This document shows positions 1-10,245 of a stretch of DNA of 64,000 nt, one piece after another. Within the stretch, counting starts at the first letter, position 1. Each line of letters starts with the position of its first letter. Source of the stretch: Craspedostauros australis (taxonomy: Eukaryota; Bacillariophyta; Bacillariophyceae; Mastogloiales; Achnanthaceae). The position numbers and the translations under genes are program-made. The notes beneath the pieces are model-generated. The model ran no database searches. It was not told the origin of the DNA and saw only the letters and a list, made by a program, of their open reading frames with translations. Where the stretch lies: the NCBI GenBank assembly GCA_026770025.1, contig JAMXDE010000032.1:248001-312000 (forward strand), read 5' to 3'.

Positions 1-2
1 CA

Positions 3-1625
3 AACACTGATCCATACTCGAACATCCACCGACACACAGACTCTCATCTGGCGCCATCCCCAACATGTGTGAACACGCCGACGCGGAATGAATGGTCCAG
101 ATTGTGGGCATCAAACACCGATACATCCCAGTCAGCTCCATCAGACGCCAAGAAGGACGCCAAGACAGACGCACTGGCACCATCGGCACCATCCAACGCA
201 AACATCAACGTGCGGCATCTCATGAATGTCATCTACTCGCACTTCGACCAAACACGAGACGACGACGCACACTCCCTTGTCAGTGAGCGTCCGCAGAACG
301 AAAGTGCATCGCACAATCCATCCATCCAGAAGGAATGGGTCAAGTCGCGAACGTACCTGTACCATGTTGCCGATCGGTTATCGGCACAGCAAGTGCAGGA
401 CGTTCTCGACTTTGTGTCCTCTGTCTGTCATCCACATGTGGCGCAGAAGGTCATTCAGACAGAACCGCGCATCCTGCGCAAGGATGTCGCTGTCGTGCTG
501 AAGCCGACCTACGACTTTCTTGCCAACCTGTGGGGACAGGATATGCTGCAGCAGGCCATCGACCGCAACCCCAAGCTGCTGCTTGCCCACGTCGTCAAGC
601 GTGATAGCACCAGGGTCGCTGAAGAACTGCAGAATTATTGGGAGGAGGCGCCTGATGGGATGTTCCATCCCGCAAACAGCACACAGATGGAAGGCAACGT
701 TGCCACAGCAGCAAGGACCCATGCCAAGATCGATGCTTCTGTGACCTACCTGCGATCTGTGCTCGACGAAGACGTCCTTCGTCAGCAACGCAAACCCACG
801 AACGAAGCCATCAATGCCATCCTGGAAACGGTGTCGGAAAGGTCCTGGATGGCCACGCAAGGCGACCTGCAACAGCGCGTGGAGTACCTGATGGACACGC
901 TGCAGCTGAATCGCGCGGAGACCACGAAGCTGTTCCTGCGACGTGGTTCCCACCTATTCAACCTCTCCATCGAAGACAACCTGCAACCTAAGTTGGATCT
1001 GCTCTTCACCATGCTGACGGCCCAGCAGCTCAAAAAATCCGTTGTGCGACATCCGAAATTCCTGGAGCTGTCGTTGCGCAACCTCCAAACGAAAATCGCA
1101 TTTTTTGATGCCATTGAGAACGACGCCCTTGGTCAGGATCGGTCCGCCTCGTTGGCAGCGCTTGTCTTGCGCAAGGCCATCACGGTCTATTCCACGAGCC
1201 TGACAGACAACATCCAACCAACTGTGGAGTTCCTGTGCAGCACATGGGGTCAGCCCGCCACGATCTCCATGCTGCGCACGTCACCAGTCATCCTGACATT
1301 GAGTTTGGACCGCAACCTGCATCCCAAGGTGGAATTCCTGCACCGCATGGGATATCTGACGAACAGTACCGTCAGCGGACGCGATCTGGCAGCCTCGTTG
1401 CACAACCGTATGCTGCCACGATGGCATTACGCTCAATCGGAGGGCAACATCCAGCCCAAATTGAGCACTTTGACCTCCTTCACGGATGCGATGTTCTGCG
1501 CCCGGTATGGATTCGATCTGAAACACTACGAGAACTACAAGAAGCAAGAGCTGCATCGCCTCAAATTCGAATTCCAATTCAACGCGTGGGTCAAGACGGG
1601 TCGGCCAATTGACGATGATCACTAG
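3..1625 (+). CDS. mTERF-family organellar nucleic-acid-binding protein (5' partial)
   Basis: The frame is open from the window edge to a TAG at 1623-1625, with no in-frame ATG before codon 53 of the stretch that begins at 69, so the true start probably lies upstream or in an earlier exon. The protein carries repeated helical units of mTERF type, each with an N-[IL]-Q-P-[KT] or N-L-H-P-K opening followed by a hydrophobic helix (for example NIQPTVEFLCSTWG, NLHPKVEFLHRMGYL, NLQPKLDLLFTM, NIQPKLSTL). mTERF proteins bind organellar DNA or RNA and act in transcription termination, initiation or RNA maturation in mitochondria and plastids. The length visible (about 540 codons) fits the longer algal members. 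No transit peptide can be judged because the N-terminus is missing. The family call is from repeat pattern only. Confidence 0.7.
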   Translation, partial: NTDPYSNIHRHTDSHLAPSPTCVNTPTRNEWSRLWASNTDTSQSAPSDAKKDAKTDALAPSAPSNANINVRHLMNVIYSHFDQTRDDDAHSLVSERPQNESASHNPSIQKEWVKSRTYLYHVADRLSAQQVQDVLDFVSSVCHPHVAQKVIQTEPRILRKDVAVVLKPTYDFLANLWGQDMLQQAIDRNPKLLLAHVVKRDSTRVAEELQNYWEEAPDGMFHPANSTQMEGNVATAARTHAKIDASVTYLRSVLDEDVLRQQRKPTNEAINAILETVSERSWMATQGDLQQRVEYLMDTLQLNRAETTKLFLRRGSHLFNLSIEDNLQPKLDLLFTMLTAQQLKKSVVRHPKFLELSLRNLQTKIAFFDAIENDALGQDRSASLAALVLRKAITVYSTSLTDNIQPTVEFLCSTWGQPATISMLRTSPVILTLSLDRNLHPKVEFLHRMGYLTNSTVSGRDLAASLHNRMLPRWHYAQSEGNIQPKLSTLTSFTDAMFCARYGFDLKHYENYKKQELHRLKFEFQFNAWVKTGRPIDDDH

Positions 1626-2320
1626 CTCAACGCATGGATTGACAGGTGAATGAATTGGTAGATGTCGACTGAGCATGACCTGCCTCTCTCGAAAGAACAG
1701 ATGACAGAACGAAAGAATGGAGCGAATGACTCAAATGGAATTGACATGCCCGCTTCATGGTTGCTGTTCGAGCTCCTCATCAAGTGTTGTGGGTACTCCA
1801 CGATACGAGTATGACTAGGTTTCTCCATCGCAAGGCGGTCCCCAAGGGGGACAACGACAAGCAGCATGCAATGAACTGCGACGCAGTGGATGCGGAATGC
1901 CAGGCTATTCGGCTCCACTTGCTCTGGCACTTTGCAATCTCATCGCCGCGATTGTGCGAGTATTGGCCGCTTGATCACGGCTGCGCAAGCCCCACGACGC
2001 GACCCACTTCGCACCGTCCAAACTCTGAGGTGGGGTGTGGTACCATGCATACCAGAATACTCAGGAACAGTGCGCTGCTCGTATTACATAATCGTGGACG
2101 GCACTGGATGCAGGTGCTGTAGTATCCTTTGGGAGCTGCGCGATTCTGATGGAGTAACTCGTACGTCAGAGCAAGACAGAGTGGGTTAGAGCAGTGTCTG
2201 CTAATGTACCTACTCGTGCGAGCTACCATGTGCTGTCATAGACTCTGTCGCTCGTACGATCTTTGCACAAGTATACTCTGCAATAGAAGGTAGCATGGCG
2301 TAGTACAATAACTCCTGCTC
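1626..2320. other. intergenic spacer, mTERF / recN convergent
   Basis: This spacer lies between two convergent genes. I see no convincing coding frame or RNA gene. It presumably holds both 3' UTRs. A near-copy of the palindrome CTCGTACGAG lies at 2251-2259. Confidence 0.5.
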
Positions 2321-5300
2321 TTATAGTGATTTGTCGTCCATCTGCTTGCTCCTTCGTGTCGTGGCGCCGTGCCGGATCAGCGCGTCCGCAAATGCCAAGG
2401 CCTCCTCGGATGCCAGGTCTCCGGATGCCATCCTGGCAACTTCCTCGAGCCTGCTGGAACCGGCCACCCTGGTTGCTTCAGTGGTGGTGGTGCTCGTCGC
2501 ACCTGTTCCGCCATCTGCAGAATGCCGTTTCTGCACCACGATGTGAACATCGGCGACTGCCGCCACCGAAGGGCTGTGCGTGATACTCACCACCTGACAG
2601 GCCCGGGACTGATCGGAAAGCATGTCCGCCAGCGACACGGCTGCACGACCGCCAACGTGAGCATCAATCTCGTCGTAGATCACGGCGACCGGTGGTATTG
2701 ACGGCGTGACGGCACCGTTTTTGCTGTCGTCACCCTCCGCTTCTGCTCGGCCCGTTGCCTTCTGCGCACGGCCTGTGGATGATCGGCACAAAGAACCCAC
2801 CGAGCCTGGGATTTCGCATTCGATCGCCAACAGTATCCTGGCCTTTTCACCGGAACTCGCAACCTGATCGATCTTCCCTCCGCGTCCATCCATTTCCGCG
2901 CTGCTTGGGTTGCTCGGATCAGCAGTATCAAGACTTGCAGCAATGGCGACATTGCCATCGATAGCGCTGCCATTGCTACGATCAGAGCTCCTTGCAACCG
3001 CGCCATCTCGCTGATGGAGAATGATAAAGTCTATGCCATCCGTTCCCAAGATACCTGAAGAGCTGATGCAGGATTGGGCGTGTGGATCGATGCGCGCCTC
3101 GAACACCGACCCATCCATGCCCAGCATCGGCAATCGTTGCGTGATGGAGCGCGACAAACGAGTTGCGATCTGCGTTCGACAATCGGACAGCACCTTACTC
3201 GCCTCTTCCAACTCCTTCTTTGCCTTCTCCTCTGCTTGGATTGCCTTGGGCAGCAGCGTGCGTGCGTGGACGTTGCCATCCAGCTCTTGTCGCAAGGTGG
3301 CATGGCACGCCGGAAGCAGGTACGATGAAATACCGTGCTTGCGTGCCAGCTGGTTCCATTCCGCAATCATGCCATGCACTTCATCTGACGTCGACGGGCA
3401 CGCGCTGCGCTCATCCCTCAGCAGCGACATCAAACCTTTGGTGTCATCATCCAAATGTCTGGCGCACGCAGCTAGCGCATCCTCCACCTGATTCAGAAGA
3501 TGATGCGATTGCTCTGCGGACGCGATCAGTTTGTTTTCCGCCGATTCGGTAGTTGCAGAATTGGTATAATCATCCGCGCCAGCGGCATCCACAAGGAAAT
3601 CTCTGGTTTTCTCCAACTGCGTCAACGCCGACGTTGGCGACGACAGCGATGCGAGCGTTTCGTACGCCTGTTCTGCGGCGGAGATCTGATCGTCGATGAT
3701 CTTGAGACCGTCGGAAACGTCCAGTATCGACTGGTACATGGTGGACGAAAATGGTGCATCGGAGGAATCGTCCTGATCGCCATCCAACACGCTATCCATC
3801 CATGACGTTTCGGTCAGCACATGAAGACTCGACGTCAGCAACGATGATTGGCTGCCGTCGCTGGAACCTGATGTCAAGGAGGCACAGAAGGCTGTTATCT
3901 TCGTCTCAAAGTCATCCATCTCGTCGACCCAATGGCGCAGCAGTTCGATGTCTTGATCGTCGTCGACGCCGTCGGTAGATCCAGAACCTTGCGACGTTGA
4001 CATCATGGAGACAGGCAGAGTTCTGCGTGCGAGTTCCCGTTCCAAGGCCTTGCGCTGTTTGTGCGCTTTGTTGTACACCGACCGCAGCCTGCTGGTGCGG
4101 ACGAGGACTTTGGAGGGCACCGCGGTGTCGATCATGGCCATGCGTGCCTTGGGCCGCGACAGGGCATTGGAGGCAGCAGGAGCATCGACGACGGCCAGCA
4201 AGCGCGTGCTGATGGCCTTGAGGAGTTTCAATGTGACGCTTTGCCCATTGATTTCGCAGATAGATTTGATGCGTGGCTTCGTCGCGGATGCCAATCCCGC
4301 TTTGCCATCTCTTCGTCGCACAGCTGTTATCTGCTGCACCAGCTTTCGTTTCAATGCTATGGTCGCCCTTGCTGGATCATCGCCGAGCAATGCTGTATCA
4401 TCGATGCCTGCTCTTTGCAAATGCATCCGAGCAATGTCGAGGTGTGGACGGAAGAGCTCCATTTCTAAATTGGTATTGCATATTCGAAGGAGTTTGATCC
4501 ATGACCAAGACAACAGGATGTGCGGTCAGTGGCAAATGCATTTGATGAGTGTGCAATACATATGATACAATGAAATCCATGGGAGAAGTTGAGTGAACAA
4601 GACAAGTGGAAGCATCACTCACATGAGATGCAAGGCAACGAGATGGTGTATTGGACATCTGGGTGGCACACACTTACCAATTTCAACAGATGCTTCCTCG
4701 CTGTTGCCATCTTCAGGTGTTGCTATGCTATCCGGAATGTTGCCATTCAACAAGGACGACGCCACCTTCCCACCAGTGATCAAGTCAGCCGCCTTTGACA
4801 CCAAGAGCGACTTTCCAGATCCGGTTTCTCCCGTGACCGCCACCATCGTCATCATGTTGTTAGGGGTTGTGTCTGTCGCCTCTTCCATTCCATGCCCGTC
4901 CATCCGCACCTCAATGTGAGAGCCGTCCTTGGCTTTGGCACCGCCGAGGTTGTTACAGCGAATGGTAGTGATGCGGCTGACGTGTTGCGGCAACGAAGCC
5001 GTCGCCTCCGCTGTGAGTATTCTGGTGTCCGAGACATCGTCAATGCTGCTGTTGTTATCGTTTTGGGCGTTACCACCAATGTTCGTGGCGCCATCATCCG
5101 ACACAACAGGAGGCGCTGAGGGATTGATGGCCGAGCTGCCGCTGTTGTGATGCAATCTGGTTGTTGCAGAACGAAATGGCAAAAGAGGATGGTACTTCCA
5201 CGCATCAACGACTCTGATCTGTTCAGATGTTGTCCTTGCTCTTGTTCTCGTTGTTGCTGGCGACGGGATGGTAAATCCCGTTCCGCAACCAATCTGCGAA

Positions 5301-5365
5301 TGTGTTGCCATCCACAGTGTGCCCAGAATCGGCAAAGAGGTGTTCAGCCTGAACCTCATCTTCAT
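2321..5365 (-). CDS. recN: RecN-like SMC-family DNA repair ATPase, two exons
   Basis: Two exons can be joined: 5365-4678, a 213 bp intron 4677-4465 (donor G|GTAAGT, acceptor TTTAG|AAATGG), and 4464-2321, giving 943 aa. Exon 1 ends with the Walker A segment VAVTGETGSGKSLLVSKA (about residue 173), matching the bacterial RecN signature TGETGAGKS. Near the C-terminus is the Walker B/D-loop stretch VAVIYDEIDAHVGGRAA (about residue 818), followed by a QVVSITHSPSVAAVAD segment like RecN's QVL.VTH.PQ.AA. The middle is helical and charged, as expected for the short coiled coil. RecN acts in double-strand break repair in bacteria. Here an N-terminal extension of about 130 residues rich in Ser/Thr/Arg could be an organellar presequence. 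Bacterial RecN is about 550 aa, so this form is enlarged by disordered inserts. The family call is strong; organelle location is inference. Confidence 0.8.
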
Positions 5366-6332
5366 GCGGAGTACTCTGCTCTATTCCAAAGTGATGAAAG
5401 TGCTGTGATTTCAGTTCCTTTCACTGCCGCTCTTGCCTCTGGTCGTTCACTCTGGCCGTTCACTCTGGCTGTCCACTCTGATCGATCACAAAGGACGAAG
5501 AGGTGCATCGACTACGGGAGGTGATGCCGCCGTCTCTTGCTTTGCGTCTCCACGAGTACACAATAGTGGTGATCACAAATCAACGGAAGGACACTGTCTC
5601 TCTCTTGCCAAAGATCGCCGCCGCAGCTTCCGTAGATTGTATTTGCCTGTCTCCTGTCCACGAGTATCTTGTTGTGTGAGGCGGACGATGCAATGAACCC
5701 GGTTCGCATCGAATCCATGCTTTGTTGTGAGTTCCGATTGGATTTTTGCGCACCTCAGATCGATCAGGTCGGTCGATGCCCGAAATCTTCATGTTTGCAA
5801 ATTTGCCAGTTGGCGACGCCATCTGCTGACATCTTGCATGTGTCACAGCTTGTGGCGATTCTGCAACGTCTTGCCTTCGACAAATCTGGAGTCTATCCAA
5901 GTCCACACAGCTAGAGAAATGGATGATAGGAACATGAACATGAACATGAACATGCTGCATGACTTTCAATTCTCCCTGCACTCCAACGACGTAGAGTACC
6001 ACAGATCCAATCAGAACAACCATGGCATTGTCAAATGACGGCTTACATGAACGAATGTATGAGCATTCAATTGCCCTAAACATGCATACGACTATAATAT
6101 ATCGTAACACGCCAATTGTTGCATGCCACCATTGTGTTGTTGCTGATACCGTTGCTTTTGCGATGGCTATTGCGGCTGTCCCTCCAATCACGCTGTTCCT
6201 CTGGTATCTGTTGTTCGCACTGCCGCGCCATGCACTTCCATCCATCCATGCCACCATCCATGTCTCCAACCTTTGTACGCATGCAATCAGCCATCTATTG
6301 TGCGAGTTAGCGTCCCGCTATCAACACGGAAA
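5366..6332. other. intergenic spacer
   Basis: No supported gene. It lies upstream of recN and downstream of the NmrA-type gene, both on the minus strand. It contains a short hexamer run (AACATG x4) at 5931-5954. A 229-codon minus frame crosses it but lacks family resemblance. Confidence 0.45.
5931..5954. repeat. AACATG hexanucleotide microsatellite (4 units)
   Basis: Four perfect tandem AACATG units can be read directly in the spacer 3' of the NmrA-type gene. Confidence 0.9.
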
Positions 6333-7235
6333 TCACTTGAACGCGACCGCATTCTGCTCCACCCACTGCTCCATCGTGATCGCCTTTTCACCTGTCACGG
6401 CTTCGACGTCTCCCAAGTTGGTCGTGCAGGTTGCCGCGGATTCAGCATCAATGAGATGGAAGAGCTCCATGATGCCATCGACCTGCCATTCCTGCAGGCC
6501 GGAATCCATGTATCCCTTCTTGGCGGCCTCGTAGGGCACCGTGACGACCTTGATCTCCTTGCCCAGCGCCTTCGTCATGGCGGCCGCCAGATCGTTCACG
6601 CTGTAGGGCGGCGAGACGATGTCGTACGCCTTGCCGTCGTGCTTGTCCGGGTTGGCGAGGATATCAGCCGACGCCTTGGCGATGTCCGTGATGGTGGCCG
6701 GAGTGTGGGGCTTGGTGGGATCTCGCGGATCGTACATGACGCCCTCGCCCTTGATGCTGCCCATGGCGGCGAAGAGGTTGTCGATGAAGAGCGGCAGCCG
6801 GACGATGGCGTGCGGGACGCCGAGGTCCTTCACCTTGGCCTCGAGGGGGATGAATTGCTTGCCGAAGATGCTGTCCTTCTCGCCGACGGTGAGGACGGAG
6901 AGCAGGAGGACGAACTTGACGCCGGCGGCCTTGGCAGCGTCGAGACCGTTCATGCCGACCTCCTCGCGGTTCTGGACACCCGGGATGACGAGGTAAGCGG
7001 CATCGAAACCCTCGAGAGCCTGCGTCAGCGACTCCTTGTCATTGAGATCGGTCTTGACGACGCCTGCGATGCCCTCTGAAACGGCCTTGGCGTCGAACTT
7101 GTCGGGATTGCGCGTGCCTGCGAAGATCTGGACCTTGGATCCATGACGCGCCACCAAGGATTGCAGCGTGGCCTTGCCGATGTATCCCGTGGATCCGACC
7201 ACGATCACCTTGGGGAGAGCTTCAGTTTCTGACAT
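6333..7235 (-). CDS. NmrA-like NAD(P)-binding Rossmann protein (atypical SDR)
   Basis: A single-exon 300 aa protein. The start was chosen at MSETEALPKVIVVGSTGYIG because the Rossmann strand follows directly; the open frame upstream (to 7505) reads as low-complexity leader. The dinucleotide-binding motif G-S-T-G-Y-I-G lies at about residues 14-20, followed by an FAGTRNPDKFDAKA segment typical of NmrA-type regulators and quinone reductases of the QorB kind. An LLLSVLTVGEKDS segment and a later VRLPLFIDNLF motif correspond to the active-site region of this class, which usually lacks the classical SDR YxxxK. Substrate is unknown; likely roles are redox sensing or quinone/isoflavone-type reduction. 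It is transcribed head-to-head with the acidic membrane protein gene at 8275. Confidence 0.8.
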   Translation of the reverse strand: MSETEALPKVIVVGSTGYIGKATLQSLVARHGSKVQIFAGTRNPDKFDAKAVSEGIAGVVKTDLNDKESLTQALEGFDAAYLVIPGVQNREEVGMNGLDAAKAAGVKFVLLLSVLTVGEKDSIFGKQFIPLEAKVKDLGVPHAIVRLPLFIDNLFAAMGSIKGEGVMYDPRDPTKPHTPATITDIAKASADILANPDKHDGKAYDIVSPPYSVNDLAAAMTKALGKEIKVVTVPYEAAKKGYMDSGLQEWQVDGIMELFHLIDAESAATCTTNLGDVEAVTGEKAITMEQWVEQNAVAFK

Positions 7236-8274
7236 GATGACGAGCTCGAGTATTAATAATATTACGCTTGCTTTTGGTCGTTGTAGTTGTAGTTGTATTT
7301 GTGTGATGTGCGGCCTATTGTTGTGTTGTGCAATGCAAGCACTGATGCCTGTTTGAGGTTGTGACCGTTGTTGTTGTTTGGATTCTGTCTTTGATGTCTC
7401 CTCTTTCACTCTTCTTGTGTGAAGGCGGTGAGTTGCGATGACCCCAGCTCCGGAGGCAGTTGGTGTTTTTGGTTTTCGCACATGAAGAAGAGGCAGTTGT
7501 GACACATCTTTCTTCTCTGTTCCATGGTGTTCTCATCACGAAGCCTTGATGTCAACTTCTATGCGGTCGAATGAGTCATATGATGTGTCAGTCCAATTGG
7601 TCCACAATCTGGCACTCACGCTTCTCCGTTTGACCAAGAAGAACATGATTTCAGATGACGACGTGACAGAATGCCAACAAGACAGTTGACGTGCATCATC
7701 CAACCAGAAAGGCGCTGAGGAGTACTCGCATCTTTGGCCGCGTGACACGTCGTGTCTGGTTCGTTGAGTGTGCGTGTCGTCTGCATCCAACGCGACGTGA
7801 AATGGAGACAGAATCTTCTTTCCCCGAACGCGTTGGCGTTGCGCCACTTTGCTTCCGTTCCGTTCTGACACGGACACTGGGGCTGTCTGTCTCGTGTGGG
7901 GACATGCATCTTGCAGTCACAAGCAGAGACAACAACGCAGCGGAGGAAGAGAGACAAAGCGAAGGTCATCATTCATACCTGCACTCTGGCTCCAGCATTG
8001 ATGCTTCTCATAGGTACACGGACGAGCTACGACTATCAATAGAGTAATAGATTACAATACGACCGACTAATGCTCTGCTACGACTATTCACTCCAACTGC
8101 GATCAGCACCATCTCAAGTGCTCTCATAAATCTGTGAAGCGAGTGGACATTCATTCATCGATTCCTTCTTGCCTTCCTTCGGTTCCTCCTCCAGAGACGA
8201 CCTCTTCGCCCTCCACTCTTCCAAGCAACGCCACTCCCGGCATTTCATACACTCTGGCACACTCTCACTCGACA
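7236..8274. promoter_or_regulatory. shared upstream region of two divergent genes
   Basis: About 1 kb separates the NmrA-type gene (minus) and the 8275 gene (plus), so it should hold both promoters and 5' UTRs. I see no TATA-like or other motif I would defend. Several frames are open by chance because the DNA is GC-rich. The assignment rests on gene orientation alone. Confidence 0.4.
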
Positions 8275-9696
8275 ATGAGATCGTCGCAACCTTCCCAGGG
8301 CGGCGATGCGCTGTCAATGGTGGCATCGACGCTGGCCGTCGCGGCAGTGTCATCGGTGGGCATGTGGCTCTACAGCAACAAGGACTTGGTGGACTTGCCC
8401 AAGCTCATTGCTGATGCCAGCAACACCATCTTTGCCATCGAGGTCGACAACAGCAAGAGCAGCAACAATACTGATGCCAAGGAGACGCCACAATCTGAGC
8501 AATCCCATGTCAACTCAGCATCATCGCTTGCGACTTCGGCACGTGGGATTGAAGAACCAAATGACGACAAGGCAACCACCAATGACGTCAACGATGACAA
8601 TGATGAAGCCATGGTCGCAGCGTCGACGCAGGGCGCAGCTGCGCCGCCCCAATCTCCAGACATGGTTGCCGCATCACAGCCAACACTCGAATCTCCTTCT
8701 CAACCCAACGACAGCGCAAATGAATTCAGCAGCAGAAACGTTGACGCTCACCAGCCCGACAATATTGTTACCACTACTACTGATGATGCTGTTGAAGGAA
8801 GCAACAAGGAGAATGCTCCGACTTCGGCCTCCGCAGAATCGAACACGGAAGACGACATCGCAGCTGCAGCTGCTGATGCTGCTGATGGCAAGGTGATGAC
8901 CAACGCTGGTGATCCCAGCGATGACGTGCCAGCCATTTCGCAGCCATCCAAGCAGGAGGCTGAGATGGGCTGGGACTACGTGCACATTCCCAACAAAATG
9001 GAAGACAGCGACCTTGCACAAGATCAACGAGCTGACGCTGCTGCCAAAATGGATTCCACCGTCGACATGGCAAAGACGGAATCGTCGGGCGGCATCACCA
9101 TCACAGATGGAGCCATGGTGTCCAACGACAATAACAACAACGACGCCAACGATCCCCACGCCGACCCACAGCAACAGCAGCCAGTTGCAGAGACGATCGA
9201 TCTTTCCAAATCCATGGTGCAAGTCCTTTCGCCGCCCATCCCGGAAACACAGCAGATCCAACCAGCAGCACTAGCATCAAGCCCACCGCTCCTCACTCCC
9301 AAATCCAGATCCAAATCCATGGACAGCATGGATGGCGATGCCAGCTTCACCTCCACGCAATCCTCCTCCCGACGCAACATCTTCTGCGGCACGACGCAAA
9401 AGAAATACCAGCTGCCCGCCAAGCCATCCACGCCACCACCCGCGCAGTCGTCGCCAAGTACAGCCGCCAACGCCATCCCATCCACGGTCGATAGCGCCAC
9501 GGCGCCTCCAAGCGTCCAATCCACCATCGATTCCAACACCAGCGTCACAACGTCGGAAGATGACGATGGTTCCGTCTCGTCCCAGCAGAGCGCGCAGCTC
9601 CGCCGTACCATCTTCGGGGTCGGCGTGGCCAAGCGGTATGCCGCCTCCTTTCGATCCAAGGATCCGCAGGCTTCTATTACGGAAGAGCAGGATTGA
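8275..9696 (+). CDS. unknown acidic, disordered protein with N-terminal membrane anchor
   Basis: The protein is 473 aa from the ATG at 8275 (MRSSQPSQGG); the frame is open upstream but only from a GTG. I do not recognise a family. Residues about 12-34 form one hydrophobic segment (LSMVASTLAVAAVSSVGMWLY), suggesting a signal anchor. The next 300 residues are low complexity, rich in Asn, Asp, Ser, Ala and Gln, and probably disordered. Near the C-terminus two related basic motifs occur: SSRRNIFCGTTQKKYQ and LRRTIFGVGVAKRYA, i.e. RR-x-IF-x(5-6)-[KR]-[KR]-Y, about 80 residues apart. These look like short linear motifs presented on a flexible tether. The architecture (anchor, acidic linker, repeated basic motifs) suggests a membrane-tethered adaptor, but that is inference. 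Confidence 0.6.
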   Translation: MRSSQPSQGGDALSMVASTLAVAAVSSVGMWLYSNKDLVDLPKLIADASNTIFAIEVDNSKSSNNTDAKETPQSEQSHVNSASSLATSARGIEEPNDDKATTNDVNDDNDEAMVAASTQGAAAPPQSPDMVAASQPTLESPSQPNDSANEFSSRNVDAHQPDNIVTTTTDDAVEGSNKENAPTSASAESNTEDDIAAAAADAADGKVMTNAGDPSDDVPAISQPSKQEAEMGWDYVHIPNKMEDSDLAQDQRADAAAKMDSTVDMAKTESSGGITITDGAMVSNDNNNNDANDPHADPQQQQPVAETIDLSKSMVQVLSPPIPETQQIQPAALASSPPLLTPKSRSKSMDSMDGDASFTSTQSSSRRNIFCGTTQKKYQLPAKPSTPPPAQSSPSTAANAIPSTVDSATAPPSVQSTIDSNTSVTTSEDDDGSVSSQQSAQLRRTIFGVGVAKRYAASFRSKDPQASITEEQD

Positions 9697-10245
9697 ATGT
9701 AGCAGCAGCAGCGCTACTGTCGGTCATGTCGGCATCAGCACCAGCAGTCCGAATGAAACGAGGAGTAGGATTTAGTATCCACAAAATTCACGACGTGCAC
9801 AGCAATACGAATTTAGTCTGCTCTCCGAACATCAACCAAAGAATGGAGGAAGTGGAGGAAGTAGATCCATCTGTCTGCCTTGCGGTATTTCGCAATCTCT
9901 TGTGAATTCCAATGGTTTATAATAAATGTATACGCTTTCACTTGTATTGTCGATGCACTCACATTATTGATGTGGTAAAATAATCCAACAGGAGCACCAA
10001 GTAGAGCTCCTAACCAGTCTGCTACTTGTGTACCATACTCCCTCCAGTACATGGCATCCAAATTTTGCTCCTTGAATACTCGTGCTTCTTGCTCACTCCA
10101 TCCGCCGGCATCTTGCTTTGCAGTCTCTGCACACTTCCAACTATTTGCAGAGTACTCTTCCTCCTACGCATAATACATATCACTGTTTCACGAAGGCACC
10201 ATAGTTGTAGAGTACATGTCCGTACTCCGCATCGAAACATCCCGT
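9697..10245. other. convergent intergenic spacer
   Basis: AT-richer spacer between the 3' ends of the acidic protein gene and the BAR-domain gene. No coding or RNA feature is supported. Confidence 0.5.

Noticed and set aside
5580-6269. 229-codon minus-strand frame
   Set aside because: No family resemblance, contains a simple repeat (HVHVHVHV from AACATG units) and implausible composition.
6273-7079. 268-codon plus-strand frame across the NmrA-type gene
   Set aside because: Antisense shadow; the minus strand has the clear Rossmann motif.
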